From the NCBI RefSeq assembly GCF_900461555.1, contig NZ_UGOX01000001.1:3361501-3425500 (forward strand): DNA of 64,000 bases, written 5' to 3'. Shown here one piece after another: positions 51,188 through 60,490 of this stretch (the first letter of the stretch is position 1; each line of letters starts with the position of its first letter). Source of the DNA: Legionella quinlivanii. Lineage in GTDB: Bacteria > Pseudomonadota > Gammaproteobacteria > Legionellales > Legionellaceae. The position numbers were made by a program, and so were the translations under genes. The notes beneath the pieces were generated by a model. It had not been told where the DNA came from. It saw only the letters and a program-made list of their open reading frames with translations, and ran no database searches.

Positions 51188-52639
51188 TCATTCCACCCGG
51201 ATATTTAGAAATTGCCAGGGATCGCTCATATCCAATTTCTCGGAAAATAAGCGCTGCCGGTTTTCAAGCGGAGTCCATCGGGTATAGTAACCTGCCACTT
51301 TACCCAGATAGGGCCAGGCAATCTGCAAGGCGAACTGAAAATCGATGTCTTCAGGTTCTACAATGCTTCGATTTGGATTTTTCAACGCCCAGATAACTCC
51401 TGCCAATACGCCGGCTGCCACTTGCAAACTGGTGGCATTGTTATAGGGGACCAGTTTTCTGGCTTCATGGATCGATAATTGCGAACCATACCAGTAAGCT
51501 CCTTTTTTATTCCCCATAAGCAATACACCCAGCTCATCAGTACCTTCCACCACATCCTGGATGATTAAGCGGTTGCGATGCTCTAGCGTCCAATTGCTTG
51601 CCTCGTATTCCTGGAGCGACAAGGTCGCATCCGGACAAGGATAATATGCGTAATGAACCGTAGGCCGATAACTGACTTCCCTATCATTTTTAATGGTTAG
51701 AAAATCTGCAATGGTTAAGGATTCCGCATGCGTAATTAAAAAACCATAAAAAGGACCATGCGTCGGAGTCCAGGTTCGGACTTTAGTGCTTGCTCCCGTA
51801 CGTTTAAGATAAATTGCCCCATCATTGGTAAAGGTGTGATGAATTGCATCCTCAGGCCAATGACGCTCGTGTGTTCCCCAACTCAATTCGGCGGGCTGGC
51901 TGGCCTCCGCAATCAGACCCTCAGCCGACCAGGTATTGACAAACTCCCCCGGCACTCTGAAACGATTACTCACTTGCGTATCCCGTTCCGCAATATGAAT
52001 CACCTTGATACCCAGCGTATGAGCCAGTTTTGCCCATTCAGCCTGAGTGGCGGGTAGAGAACAGGATAGCTCGTTATCCTGTGCCATATTCCACAAAGCT
52101 TGTCTTATGAAATGCGATACCAGGCCAGGGTTGGCTCCATGAGTAAGGATTGCGGTAGCCCCTTGCTCTTCTTTCAACTTGAGTACGCCCTGACGCAAAT
52201 CATAACGGGTATGAAAAGAATGTTGCTTAGGCTTAACATCCAGCCACGGTTCGGTGCAGGCATCGAGATAAAGAATATGTTTTTGCTGGCAATATTTGAT
52301 TAGATCATGACTTGAAATCCCAGTGGACAGATTAATCAGAAAATCACCAGGGTTCATTAATTCATTGAGCACATTAAGGTAATTATTTCGGGTAATCAGT
52401 TCTCTTACGAAGCTTAGCCCCTGCTCTTTGGCAATGGCCTCCCCGATGGTATCCTGTGTTAAAACAATAATTTGTGAAGGCGACATCTCCAAATGATGCA
52501 GTAGGAGCGGCACAATGGCCTGCCCGACACTGCCAAACCCAAGAATTAGAATTTTACTATCAAGACGATGATATTTCGTATCCTTATAACTCATGATTAA
52601 ACTCATTTTTGTTAATTCTTGACTTAAATTGTAGCTCAT
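51188..52639 (-). CDS. hss: Homospermidine synthase
   Basis: A 483-residue NAD-dependent enzyme that makes sym-homospermidine from putrescine. The Rossmann start ILILGFGSVGQAIVPLLL, the INLSTGISSHDLIKYCQ and YLDACTEPW blocks, and ILTHGANPGLVSHFI are characteristic of the Blastochloris/Legionella-type enzyme (about 477 aa). Starts at residue 12 or 16 (MSLIM or MSYKD) are equally possible, because no start has a good Shine-Dalgarno. It fits Legionella, which uses homospermidine in place of some other polyamines. Confidence 0.88.
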   Translation of the reverse strand: MSYNLSQELTKMSLIMSYKDTKYHRLDSKILILGFGSVGQAIVPLLLHHLEMSPSQIIVLTQDTIGEAIAKEQGLSFVRELITRNNYLNVLNELMNPGDFLINLSTGISSHDLIKYCQQKHILYLDACTEPWLDVKPKQHSFHTRYDLRQGVLKLKEEQGATAILTHGANPGLVSHFIRQALWNMAQDNELSCSLPATQAEWAKLAHTLGIKVIHIAERDTQVSNRFRVPGEFVNTWSAEGLIAEASQPAELSWGTHERHWPEDAIHHTFTNDGAIYLKRTGASTKVRTWTPTHGPFYGFLITHAESLTIADFLTIKNDREVSYRPTVHYAYYPCPDATLSLQEYEASNWTLEHRNRLIIQDVVEGTDELGVLLMGNKKGAYWYGSQLSIHEARKLVPYNNATSLQVAAGVLAGVIWALKNPNRSIVEPEDIDFQFALQIAWPYLGKVAGYYTRWTPLENRQRLFSEKLDMSDPWQFLNIRVE

Positions 52640-52745
52640 TGATTGAATTTAAACACATTCTGAGTCAAGAAACAGATAATGACTCGATTGCTCTCCTATA
52701 GCGAAGCGAGTCATATCGTCTTGACATAGCAGCTTTAAATAAATT

Positions 52746-53645
52746 TTATCCAGGTCTTGGATTCATCTTGTCAGAAGAAAGTGATTCCCTGAACAATTTC
52801 GCAATATATTGAATTATCTTTGAATCGCCGCGACTTCTGGGGCAATACCAACAGGTTGTAATATTTTCCGAAAAATCGTCAAGATCCAGTTTGATTAAAT
52901 CATGGTCGCAATAAGAGTCAGGAAGAGCAGTCCATGCAATTCCTGTTTTTACCAGTTTTTGTATTGAATCAATTGAAAATAGTTCGTGGTCGATTAACAA
53001 GGATATCCCATGCTGTGCAAAAAGACGTTCTAATTTATCTCGAATGGAAAAACCAGACTCTGTGAGTATGCAACCATGCCTTGACAGCGTTTGAAGATTA
53101 ATTTTCTTTTTTCTCGCCAATGGATGATCAGACGCGGCAACAATAACAATAGGCTCCTCCTGAAGGCGGGTACTTTTAATCGAATGATCTATCGACAAGT
53201 CTTCGGTTGTTATCACCAAATCAATAATTCCATTTTGTAATGCTGGAATTAATTCTTGTTTTGCCATCTGCTTAATATGAAACTGGGGATAATGATTTTC
53301 TTTTGTTTTTAAAAACTCAATAAAATTAGGCAGGAAATGAAGTGCAGGATAAATAGAAACACCAATATAAATAGGAACGGAATTAAAATCAGGCTCATTT
53401 AGATTAGCAGCAGCATCCAGCATGGTATGCAAAATGAGACGCGCATAGGGAATTAATAATTTTCCTTCTATGGTAGGCATCACCATATTCGATTTTATTT
53501 CAAAAAGCTTTGTCTTGAATTCATTTTCAAGATTATTAATTCGTTTGCTGATGGTCGATTGAGTTACAAATAGCCGTTTGGCCGCTAAGGAATAGGAACG
53601 GTACTCATAGACCATCAGGAATGATTTCAATTCATTACTATTCAT
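52746..53645 (-). CDS. LysR-type transcriptional regulator
   Basis: A 299-residue LysR protein with the N-terminal winged HTH (LKSFLMVYEYRSYSLAAKRL, then FVTQSTISKRINNLE) and a periplasmic-binding-like effector domain (about 90-290). It lies between hss, downstream on the same strand, and a divergent F-box gene about 220 bases upstream. By position it might control itself, the F-box gene or hss; no binding site was identified. Confidence 0.88.
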   Translation of the reverse strand: MNSNELKSFLMVYEYRSYSLAAKRLFVTQSTISKRINNLENEFKTKLFEIKSNMVMPTIEGKLLIPYARLILHTMLDAAANLNEPDFNSVPIYIGVSIYPALHFLPNFIEFLKTKENHYPQFHIKQMAKQELIPALQNGIIDLVITTEDLSIDHSIKSTRLQEEPIVIVAASDHPLARKKKINLQTLSRHGCILTESGFSIRDKLERLFAQHGISLLIDHELFSIDSIQKLVKTGIAWTALPDSYCDHDLIKLDLDDFSENITTCWYCPRSRGDSKIIQYIAKLFRESLSSDKMNPRPG

Positions 53646-53866
53646 CTTTATCCCAGTGCCTTATCGTAAGGTAGTTCTTAAAAATGAGCCAGCAAGTCTA
53701 TTGGTAATGGAGTACGCTTTTCATCGTAATAACTAATCCTTATATTGTCAAACAATAGCCTAGTCCATGTTAAAAAAGCCAGGATTCCAATTTTTCATAA
53801 GACAATAACTTTGAGTTAATTTTGCCCAGATATCATTGGTTTTGAATTTAATCAGAGGATAATGAC

Positions 53867-54571
53867 ATGAAAAATTTTAATCCAGTGACTGAGGCTACAG
53901 TAGAATCTTCAGAGACCTCCACAGAAGCCAGCGTTAACAAGACAAGCTATGCGGATATACCAAACGATGCGCAATTGCGAATTCTATCTTTTCTTGGCAA
54001 TAAAGATTTGCTGAAGGCCTCCACTCTGGATAAGAGAACCAAGGCCCTGGTTGATATTGAAAAGGGGAATCGTGATTTAAAAGCTATTTCTTCCGATAAT
54101 ACCTATTTCGTCCTTGGCGGATGTGTTGAGATTACCAGGCGCAAGCTTACCAGCATCTATTATTCGACTCCACGAGAGGTAACCCTGAATGAAATAATCA
54201 AGGCTACACCTAAACCAAACACTCAGGTTAAGCTATTTCGTACCCGGAAAGAAGCAGAGTTAGCAGCTCATTCTTCAGATGACGATCCTACATCGTCCGT
54301 ATTAAGACAAGTCGTTTTTGAAGTTAAACTTAAAGGCACACAAACGCTGCATAATATCGATTTTAAAGAGGAAAAACGTACTGTTGGTATTGTAGCTAAA
54401 ACAGCGGTGGAATTTGAATCGGCATCTATAATATTTGACGATTCATTTGACATTCTTAAGGGTTACATTAATCGTAGAGAATATAAATTGCCAACCAGTT
54501 TAATTGAGAGTGCCGTAGGCAACGTTTCAGACTTGTGGTCATCACTTACTAATATGAACCCTTTTAAATAA
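53867..54571 (+). CDS. F-box-like protein (candidate host-directed effector)
   Basis: A 234-residue soluble protein. Residues 28-65 (YADIPNDAQLRILSFLGNKD, then LLKASTLDKRTKALV) match the F-box pattern: Leu/Ile-Pro, ILSFL, then Leu-x-x-x-Ser-x-x-x-Arg/Lys. F-box proteins bind Skp1 of eukaryotic ubiquitin ligases and are known Legionella effector modules (AnkB, LegU1). The C-terminal part (about 75-215) has no repeats or known domain and would be the substrate-binding part. The AGAGG Shine-Dalgarno is clear. A terminator follows directly. Confidence 0.6.
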   Translation: MKNFNPVTEATVESSETSTEASVNKTSYADIPNDAQLRILSFLGNKDLLKASTLDKRTKALVDIEKGNRDLKAISSDNTYFVLGGCVEITRRKLTSIYYSTPREVTLNEIIKATPKPNTQVKLFRTRKEAELAAHSSDDDPTSSVLRQVVFEVKLKGTQTLHNIDFKEEKRTVGIVAKTAVEFESASIIFDDSFDILKGYINRREYKLPTSLIESAVGNVSDLWSSLTNMNPFK

Positions 54572-54584
54572 TTGCCGTCTTTAG

Positions 54585-54614
54585 ATAAGGGAGCTTTGTA
54601 ACTCCCTTATTTTT
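54585..54614 (+). terminator. Rho-independent terminator after the F-box gene
   Basis: A perfect 9-bp stem (ATAAGGGAG/CTCCCTTAT) with an 8-base loop and a short T-run. It ends three bases before the annotated ATG of the next gene, so that gene needs its own promoter or a later start. Confidence 0.75.
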
Positions 54615-54617
54615 AAT

Positions 54618-56048
54618 ATGATCTCGTCTTTTATCGTATTATTGTATGGCCCAATTGATTTATCATTTTTTGACGACGCAGATGACTTGAATTTACCGGC
54701 CTTGGCCAGTAGAGTACGTACTGGTAAATCATTCTCTCGGCTTATGGGATTTGGCTTAAATTTATTCATCATCATTGCTGACCAGTTCATGCTGTTTGTT
54801 GTTAACATGCTGGTTGCCCGCCATGCCGGAGAAGAGTTATTCGGCGATTTTACAGTCGCTACCAATGCTTTGCTGCTACTGGCCACTTTAATTACTTTGG
54901 GTATAGACTCCATCATTGCCTATTACGTACCCAAACTATTCATTCATCGAAAATACAGTGAAATTCAAACCTTAACTTTCTCTATGAAGGGGTTTTTAAA
55001 ACCGATATATATAACGGTTCTGGTGATTGGTCTTTTGATGGCTCTGACCTTGACCGTATTAAGTCAGGTGATCAGCAGCCTGACGCTTTTTGATATTAGT
55101 CATCCACTGTTTTTATTTATATGGGGAACGGTCGCGCTGTCCTTATACAACATTTATCTGCAGTTTTTCCGCGCCATCGATTATATGCGCACAGCAGTCA
55201 TCATGAGTTTATTGCAGACCCTGTGTTATTTTATTTTCAGCCTGCTGATTTATTTTTACATCTATCCTTATTTTTTCCAGCATGAACGCCGCTATTTTCC
55301 GCATATCATGCTGATTGGTTTTATTGCCAGTTACTTGGTCATTGTGCTGCTGTCAATTGCTATTCAAAATCGCAGCGCACTCAAACGCTACAAAAAATCA
55401 GCAGAGCTTCGGCAGGAATGGAAAGGAAAAATTTACGGTTATACCGTTCAGAATCTAAATAAATATATTTTTACCGCAATTCCTTTGATGATCATTGAAT
55501 GGCTGGGACAGCATGAACGCTCAGTGGGATTATTTTCTGCGGTAAGCTCCATTGTCTCTCTGGGATTTATTGCCATTGCACCGATTGGAATTCTCATTGG
55601 CCCTGATATTTCCGCGGCCTTTGCGCAAAGCCGTGAGCATTTGAAAAAAGTGATGCGTAAATATCTGTGGATTTGTTTTGCTATTTCTTTGGTCGTTGTG
55701 GCCATCTTAGGCCTTTCTGCCCGGCAAATTCTTTTATGGTATAAATCTGATTTTATCGATGCGCTTCCCTACACCTACTTTTGTCTAATCAATGTAGTCA
55801 CTTACGCGATTTCAATGCCCTTGTCCAAGATGATTCAATATTCCCATGAAGGCAGTGAAGTGGGAGCAAAACTGACCATTGATTTATTGGTTTTCCAGCT
55901 GTTTTGCTGCCTGATATTAATTAATTGGCTGGGCCTCGACGGCGCTATTATCTGTTATATCGGCATTAACATTGTTTACAATGCAGCCATGATTCGCATG
56001 GCCAGAAAAATTATGCGCATCGACCCCTTTGGAAATGAACTGGTTTAA
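54618..56048 (+). CDS. Polysaccharide/O-unit flippase-like membrane protein (MATE/Wzx fold)
   Basis: A 476-residue membrane protein with about 12-14 helices of the MVF/polysaccharide transporter (Wzx/RfbX) type. The N-terminal helices start near residue 45 (GFGLNLFIIIADQF); TLITLGIDSIIAYYVPKLF and the SVGLFSAVSSIVSLGFIAIA region fit the family. The first 40 residues look non-membranous and precede a terminator, so the real start may be Met43 (54744) or a non-ATG codon. No other polysaccharide genes are close by. Confidence 0.72.
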   Translation: MISSFIVLLYGPIDLSFFDDADDLNLPALASRVRTGKSFSRLMGFGLNLFIIIADQFMLFVVNMLVARHAGEELFGDFTVATNALLLLATLITLGIDSIIAYYVPKLFIHRKYSEIQTLTFSMKGFLKPIYITVLVIGLLMALTLTVLSQVISSLTLFDISHPLFLFIWGTVALSLYNIYLQFFRAIDYMRTAVIMSLLQTLCYFIFSLLIYFYIYPYFFQHERRYFPHIMLIGFIASYLVIVLLSIAIQNRSALKRYKKSAELRQEWKGKIYGYTVQNLNKYIFTAIPLMIIEWLGQHERSVGLFSAVSSIVSLGFIAIAPIGILIGPDISAAFAQSREHLKKVMRKYLWICFAISLVVVAILGLSARQILLWYKSDFIDALPYTYFCLINVVTYAISMPLSKMIQYSHEGSEVGAKLTIDLLVFQLFCCLILINWLGLDGAIICYIGINIVYNAAMIRMARKIMRIDPFGNELV

Positions 56049-56120
56049 ATGTGAACTTTGCAAATAATTAACAAAAGCAAATTTGCATTAATCCCTTTCA
56101 AAGCATATTCTGAATATAAC

Positions 56121-56261
56121 AAAGGTATTCTTGCTCGGCTAACAGCCTACTTATGGAGCCAGAACCTAGATGCGGTGTGCAAGCTTAACTCGAATTAAGA
56201 AGCCTGAAGCATCTAATAGGGCGACCACATTGGAACCTAGAACCGCAGCAAGAATACCTTT
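56121..56261. repeat. MITE-like palindromic element with 15-bp terminal inverted repeats
   Basis: Perfect inverted ends AAAGGTATTCTTGCT (56121-56135) and AGCAAGAATACCTTT (56247-56261) enclose about 111 bases. The minus strand has an open frame of about 27 codons inside that resembles a recurrent small hypothetical peptide in other gammaproteobacteria, probably reflecting a dispersed repeat rather than a gene. No target-site duplication is clear. The spacer 56049-56342 between the flippase and rnfB has this element and no gene that I can support. Confidence 0.6.
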
Positions 56262-56342
56262 ATCTCTTTTGTGATTCCTGGTCTCTTACAATTCCTGCGA
56301 ATATGACATTAGGCCAAGGGCCAACCTACACTAATCAATCGG

Positions 56343-56963
56343 CTACCTCTGTTCGCTCTTCTTCTCTTTAACCCGAGCCAAAGCCTGCAGAATGTAATCC
56401 TGCTTGGCGATAACATCAGCCTGGTTATTCTTTGCCGCAGCGGCCAATTGTTTTTTCTGGCGGTAGGCTTGCTGTTGCTCATGTTCCTGACGCAGCAAAC
56501 GGACTTTGCGCGCATTAAAACGCTGCTTTGATAACTGCCGATCAAAGTCCGCTGCCGGTATGGGGGTCATTTCAATACAGTCAACCGGGCAGGGCTCCAC
56601 GCACAATCCACAGCCAGTGCATTCCGCTTGAATGACGCTGTGCATCAATTTTGCCGCCCCAACAATAGCATCCACAGGGCATGCCTGAATGCATTTGGTA
56701 CAGCCAATACATTCCGGCTCGCGAATGGCAGCGATAGCCGGCCGCCGGGTATTGTTAAGCGCGCCTTCGAGGTAGGGAGCGGCGTCCTGATTCAGCAGAC
56801 TGCCAAGAGCCTTCACCGTTTCTACACCGCCCGGAGGGCATAAATTAATCGCAGCTCCGCCTTGCGCAAGCGCTTCTGCATAAGGCATACAACCCGCAAA
56901 GCCGCATTCCCCGCATTGAGTCTGCGGCAAAATACCATCAATAGCGTCTACAAGGGATTTCAT
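56343..56963 (-). CDS. rnfB: RnfB-like iron-sulfur protein (solitary, without membrane anchor)
   Basis: A 206-residue ferredoxin-type protein. The N-terminal Fe-S domain has CGECGFAGC...NLCPPGG; two 4Fe-4S clusters follow ([30 protein letters not shown]). The hydrophobic N-terminal anchor of RsxB/RnfB is absent: the protein starts within the Fe-S domain. The C terminus is long, charged and helical. No rnfACDGE genes are adjacent; it overlaps metG by four bases. It may donate or accept electrons as a soluble protein. Confidence 0.85.
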   Translation of the reverse strand: MKSLVDAIDGILPQTQCGECGFAGCMPYAEALAQGGAAINLCPPGGVETVKALGSLLNQDAAPYLEGALNNTRRPAIAAIREPECIGCTKCIQACPVDAIVGAAKLMHSVIQAECTGCGLCVEPCPVDCIEMTPIPAADFDRQLSKQRFNARKVRLLRQEHEQQQAYRQKKQLAAAAKNNQADVIAKQDYILQALARVKEKKSEQR

Positions 56964-58981
56964 TTTACTTTCATACCAGGCATCGCGCCTTCATCAGGGT
57001 TAAGCAAATAAATCCCTTTTCCATCACCGGCCGCCAGCACCATCCCTTCAGAAACCCCAAAACGCATGGTGCGAGGCTCCAGATTGGCGACCATTACCGT
57101 CAGGCGGCCAATCAGATCATCTGGCTGATAAGCCGATTTAATTCCGGCAAAAACCTGCCGTTCTTCCGTACCCAAATCCAGTTTCAGTTTCAATAATTTA
57201 TCAGCACCTTCTACTGCTTCCGCAGCAATAATACGTGCGACCCGCAAGTCAATTTTACTGAAATCATCGATAGAAATTCGCGCTGCTTCATTTTCCTTTA
57301 CCGGTTTGGCTGCTGCAGGTGTTTCCTGCTTGCCTTCTTCCAGCAAGGCATCGATTTTTTCTTTTTCTACCCGTGTCATTAAGGGTTTAAACAGCTGGAT
57401 ATCGTGTCCAGTCAAGGGAGTATCAATTGCATCCCAGTGCTTGGCAGAACTATTTAAAAACTGCTCGGCCTCTTTTGCCATCATCGGCAACACCGGTTTC
57501 AGATAAGTTATCAACACACGGAACAAATTCAAGCCCATTGTACAAATTGCCTGAACCGCAGCATTTTGCTCGGGATCTTTGGCTAACACCCAGGGTTTAT
57601 TGTTATCAATATATTGATTGACTTTATCGGCACACTCCATAATCTGGCGTATTGCTTTGGCATAATCCCTTTGAACATAGGCTTCAATGATCGCTGGTTT
57701 AATGCTTAATAATTCCTGGTATAAAACAGGATCGCTTAGATTATCTGCCAGACGATTGTCAAAGCGTTTATTGATGAAGCCGGCGCAACGGCTGGCAATA
57801 TTCACTATCTTGCCCACCAGATCCGCATTGACGCGATTAATGAAATCATCAAAATTCAAATCCAAATCATCTACACGGCCGTTTAACTTGGCTGCAAAAT
57901 AATAGCGCAGATACTCAGGGTGCAAATGCTTGAGGTAATTACGCGCCTCAATAAAAGTACCCCGTGATTTCGACATTTTCTGTCCGTTTACGGTCAGGAA
58001 TCCATGCGTATAAACCGCTGTCGGTAAGCGGTGCTGGCTGCCTGCAAGCATCGCCGGCCAAAATAAGGCATGAAAATAGACAATATCTTTACCTACAAAA
58101 TGATAAAGTTCGGTTGTCGAGTCTTTATTCCAGAATTCTTCAAAGGACAGCCCGCTTTCATTACAGTATTTTTTGAAGCTGGCCATATAACCGACTGGCG
58201 CATCCAGCCAGACATAGAAAAACTTGTCCGGTGCGCCAGGAATTGGGAAACCGAAATAGGGCGCATCGCGGGAAATGTCCCATTGCTTAAGACCCGCAGC
58301 AAACCATTCATCCAGCTTATTAGCCACTTCCGCCTGCAGATGACCTTTTCGAGTCCATTCCTTTAGCAAAGTCTCATAACGAGGCAAATCAAAGAAATAA
58401 TGCTCTGAATCCTTCTCAATTGGCTTAACCCCAGAAATAGCTGAAACCGCATCAAGCAATTCGGTTGGCGAATAGGTAGCACCGCAGGCTTCGCAGTTAT
58501 CTCCGTATTGATCGGGAGTCTTGCATTTAGGACAAGTTCCCTTGACGTAGCGATCCGGCAGAAACATTCCTTTCACTGGATCATAGGACTGACGAATTGT
58601 TTTTTTAACGATATCGCCATTCGCCTGCAAACGTTCATAGATGCTGTTGGCAAGTGCCTGATTCTCATCCGAGTGTGTGGTGTGATAACAGTCGTAATCA
58701 ATGGCAAAGGCTTTAAAGTCCAGCTCATGGCTTTCACGAATCATGCTTGTTAATTCCACCGGAGTGATTCCCAGTTGCTCTGCCTTTAGCATGATCGGTG
58801 TGCCATGCGCATCATCGCCGCAGACGCTGATACACTGGTGTCCCAGCATTTTTTGAGCTCGCACCCAGATATCCGTTTGAATATGCTCTACCAAATGCCC
58901 CAGATGTAAATGCCCGTTAGCATAGGGCAACGCGCTGGTTACCAAAAGTTTCCGCACTTTTGTCATCGTTTTACTCATCAT
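56960..58981 (-). CDS. metG: Methionyl-tRNA synthetase
   Basis: A 673-residue class I synthetase with HIGH-type motif ([10 protein letters not shown]) near residue 20, a zinc knuckle of four cysteines ([17 protein letters not shown]), the KMSKSRGTF loop, the anticodon-binding domain and a C-terminal EMAP/tRNA-binding domain (about 570-673, [20 protein letters not shown]) used for dimerisation. It is near the length of E. coli MetRS (677). It is first in the metG-rnfB unit. The start may be Met1 or Met2. Confidence 0.96.
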   Translation of the reverse strand: MMSKTMTKVRKLLVTSALPYANGHLHLGHLVEHIQTDIWVRAQKMLGHQCISVCGDDAHGTPIMLKAEQLGITPVELTSMIRESHELDFKAFAIDYDCYHTTHSDENQALANSIYERLQANGDIVKKTIRQSYDPVKGMFLPDRYVKGTCPKCKTPDQYGDNCEACGATYSPTELLDAVSAISGVKPIEKDSEHYFFDLPRYETLLKEWTRKGHLQAEVANKLDEWFAAGLKQWDISRDAPYFGFPIPGAPDKFFYVWLDAPVGYMASFKKYCNESGLSFEEFWNKDSTTELYHFVGKDIVYFHALFWPAMLAGSQHRLPTAVYTHGFLTVNGQKMSKSRGTFIEARNYLKHLHPEYLRYYFAAKLNGRVDDLDLNFDDFINRVNADLVGKIVNIASRCAGFINKRFDNRLADNLSDPVLYQELLSIKPAIIEAYVQRDYAKAIRQIMECADKVNQYIDNNKPWVLAKDPEQNAAVQAICTMGLNLFRVLITYLKPVLPMMAKEAEQFLNSSAKHWDAIDTPLTGHDIQLFKPLMTRVEKEKIDALLEEGKQETPAAAKPVKENEAARISIDDFSKIDLRVARIIAAEAVEGADKLLKLKLDLGTEERQVFAGIKSAYQPDDLIGRLTVMVANLEPRTMRFGVSEGMVLAAGDGKGIYLLNPDEGAMPGMKVK

Positions 58982-59052
58982 AAAAAATTATCAAGTATAA
59001 TCTATTGTGCTATAGAAATGACATGAATTAATTAACAGTTTTGCACTCTGCC

Positions 59053-59577
59053 TTATGAGGGAATTAAAGGCCTGCGCAGCAGCTCCTGCTCTCTGGTGGC
59101 AGGCTGGCTTTGCCAAAGGTTATCTTTACCGCGGCTAAAGCAACTTTTACCAGGAGCCGTTTCCGGATTGGAACCCGGCTCAAAGTCAAGGTCTTTCAAT
59201 ATCTGAAGATAAGCATCAGGCTTCGTTTTACCGTAAAAATCCTCGTAATCGCTCTCAGTCAGATCGGGCACTTCATCCAGATCAGGCGGATTAATCAATT
59301 GATCCAGACTCTGAATAACCCAATGTAAAAAATTGGCGGCAGCTGAGAAAAGTAACACAGAGGCAGAGGCGATAGCTGCGCAGGCGAATGCGGCAGGCAC
59401 CATATTCAAAGAGAAAAGGAACAGAAAAGGCTGCCAGCCGCTAAACAGCGCGAAACTTGCAATTGCAGGCAGGGCAGGCGGGAAAAAAACCACCAGGCAT
59501 CCCACGGCCGCTCCTGCTATCAGAGCCAATAAAACAGCAGTCAGCAATTTCCAATGTCTGCGCAACCATTTACCCAT
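59053..59577 (-). CDS. Membrane protein with FFPP motif and acidic tail, unknown function
   Basis: A 174-residue protein with two or three hydrophobic stretches (about 12-36, 40-65, 65-90). The first includes AAVGCLVVFFPPALPAIASF. The C-terminal half is soluble and acidic (PPDLDEVPDLTESDYEDFYG). The hydrophobic hairpin with FFPPA resembles the protein cut by the window end at 63.3-64.0 kb. I do not recognise the family. Monocistronic, between metG and queC. Confidence 0.65.
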   Translation of the reverse strand: MGKWLRRHWKLLTAVLLALIAGAAVGCLVVFFPPALPAIASFALFSGWQPFLFLFSLNMVPAAFACAAIASASVLLFSAAANFLHWVIQSLDQLINPPDLDEVPDLTESDYEDFYGKTKPDAYLQILKDLDFEPGSNPETAPGKSCFSRGKDNLWQSQPATREQELLRRPLIPS

Positions 59578-59732
59578 TATTAGCCCCTTAAATTAAACCT
59601 GACTTAAACTCAGGGATGATATTCACCCAGCCCCAACCTGTGCAGTGTCGACTAGCATAAACGCAGATCATAATAGCAATATTAATTGCACAAGTGAACT
59701 AAAATACAACCAATTCATGATGATTTATGGAT

Positions 59733-59749
59733 GCCCCGGACGCGCCGGG
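59733..59749. repeat. GC-rich hairpin followed by TACGTAG
   Basis: CCCCGG/CCGGGG arms with a 5-base loop, followed by GTACGTAG, which recalls the GGGACGTAG ends of family A. It lies between queC and the 174-aa membrane gene. It may be a distant member of family A or a structured terminator; there is no T-run. Confidence 0.35.
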
Positions 59750-59771
59750 GGTACGTAGCAGAGTAGATTGG

Positions 59772-60449
59772 CTAATTATGTTTATACAGGGTGGGATCAG
59801 CAATACCAGCCTCAACAAACCCTTTTTGCCGAAAAGTGCAGCTATCACATCGCCCACAGGCTCTTCCCTTCTCATCCGCCTGATAACAGGATACGGTCAA
59901 GGCGTAATCAACCCCCAAAGCGGCGCCCAATCGAACCGTTTCGGCTTTACTGAGCTTAATAAGCGGGGTATGAATTTCCAGAGGATTTCCCTCAACCCCC
60001 GCCCGGGTTGCCAGGCCTGCCATTTTTTTAAAAGCCTCCATGTATTCCGGCCGGCAGTCTGGATAGTTCGAATAATCAACTGAACTGATTCCAATAAACA
60101 GATCATTTGCACCGATCACTTCCGCATAGCCTAAAGCGATGGCCAGAAAAATAGTATTTCTTGCAGGCACATAGGTCAGCGGAATACCCTCTGTGGGCTG
60201 ATAATCCGGTACGTTTATCGTCTCATCTGTTAAGGCTGAGCCCCCGAATTGATTAATATCCAGATTCACAATCCGATGTTCAGCAACCTCGAACCAGGTT
60301 GCTACGCGCTTTGCCGCCTCAATTTCAGAATTATGACGCTGGCCATAGGAAAAACTTAAGGCGAAACATTGATATCCTGCTGCCTTGGCAACTGCCAGAC
60401 AAGTGGTTGAATCAAGCCCCCCCGATAATAATACCACTGCTTTTCTCAT
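59772..60449 (-). CDS. queC: QueC, 7-cyano-7-deazaguanine (preQ0) synthase
   Basis: A 225-residue ATP-dependent enzyme of queuosine synthesis. PP-loop [10 protein letters not shown] at the start, then the [15 protein letters not shown] and [13 protein letters not shown] blocks, and the zinc-binding CGRCDSC (with a fourth Cys in VSCYQ) near the end. The start at the ATG 60449 (MRKAVVLL) agrees with the family; an upstream TTG codon would add four residues without support. It is monocistronic here; queD and queE are not adjacent. Confidence 0.95.
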   Translation of the reverse strand: MRKAVVLLSGGLDSTTCLAVAKAAGYQCFALSFSYGQRHNSEIEAAKRVATWFEVAEHRIVNLDINQFGGSALTDETINVPDYQPTEGIPLTYVPARNTIFLAIALGYAEVIGANDLFIGISSVDYSNYPDCRPEYMEAFKKMAGLATRAGVEGNPLEIHTPLIKLSKAETVRLGAALGVDYALTVSCYQADEKGRACGRCDSCTFRQKGFVEAGIADPTLYKHN

Positions 60450-60490
60450 AGTAAGTCTCAAACGCTAAATTCAGGCCGATTGTAGCCTGG

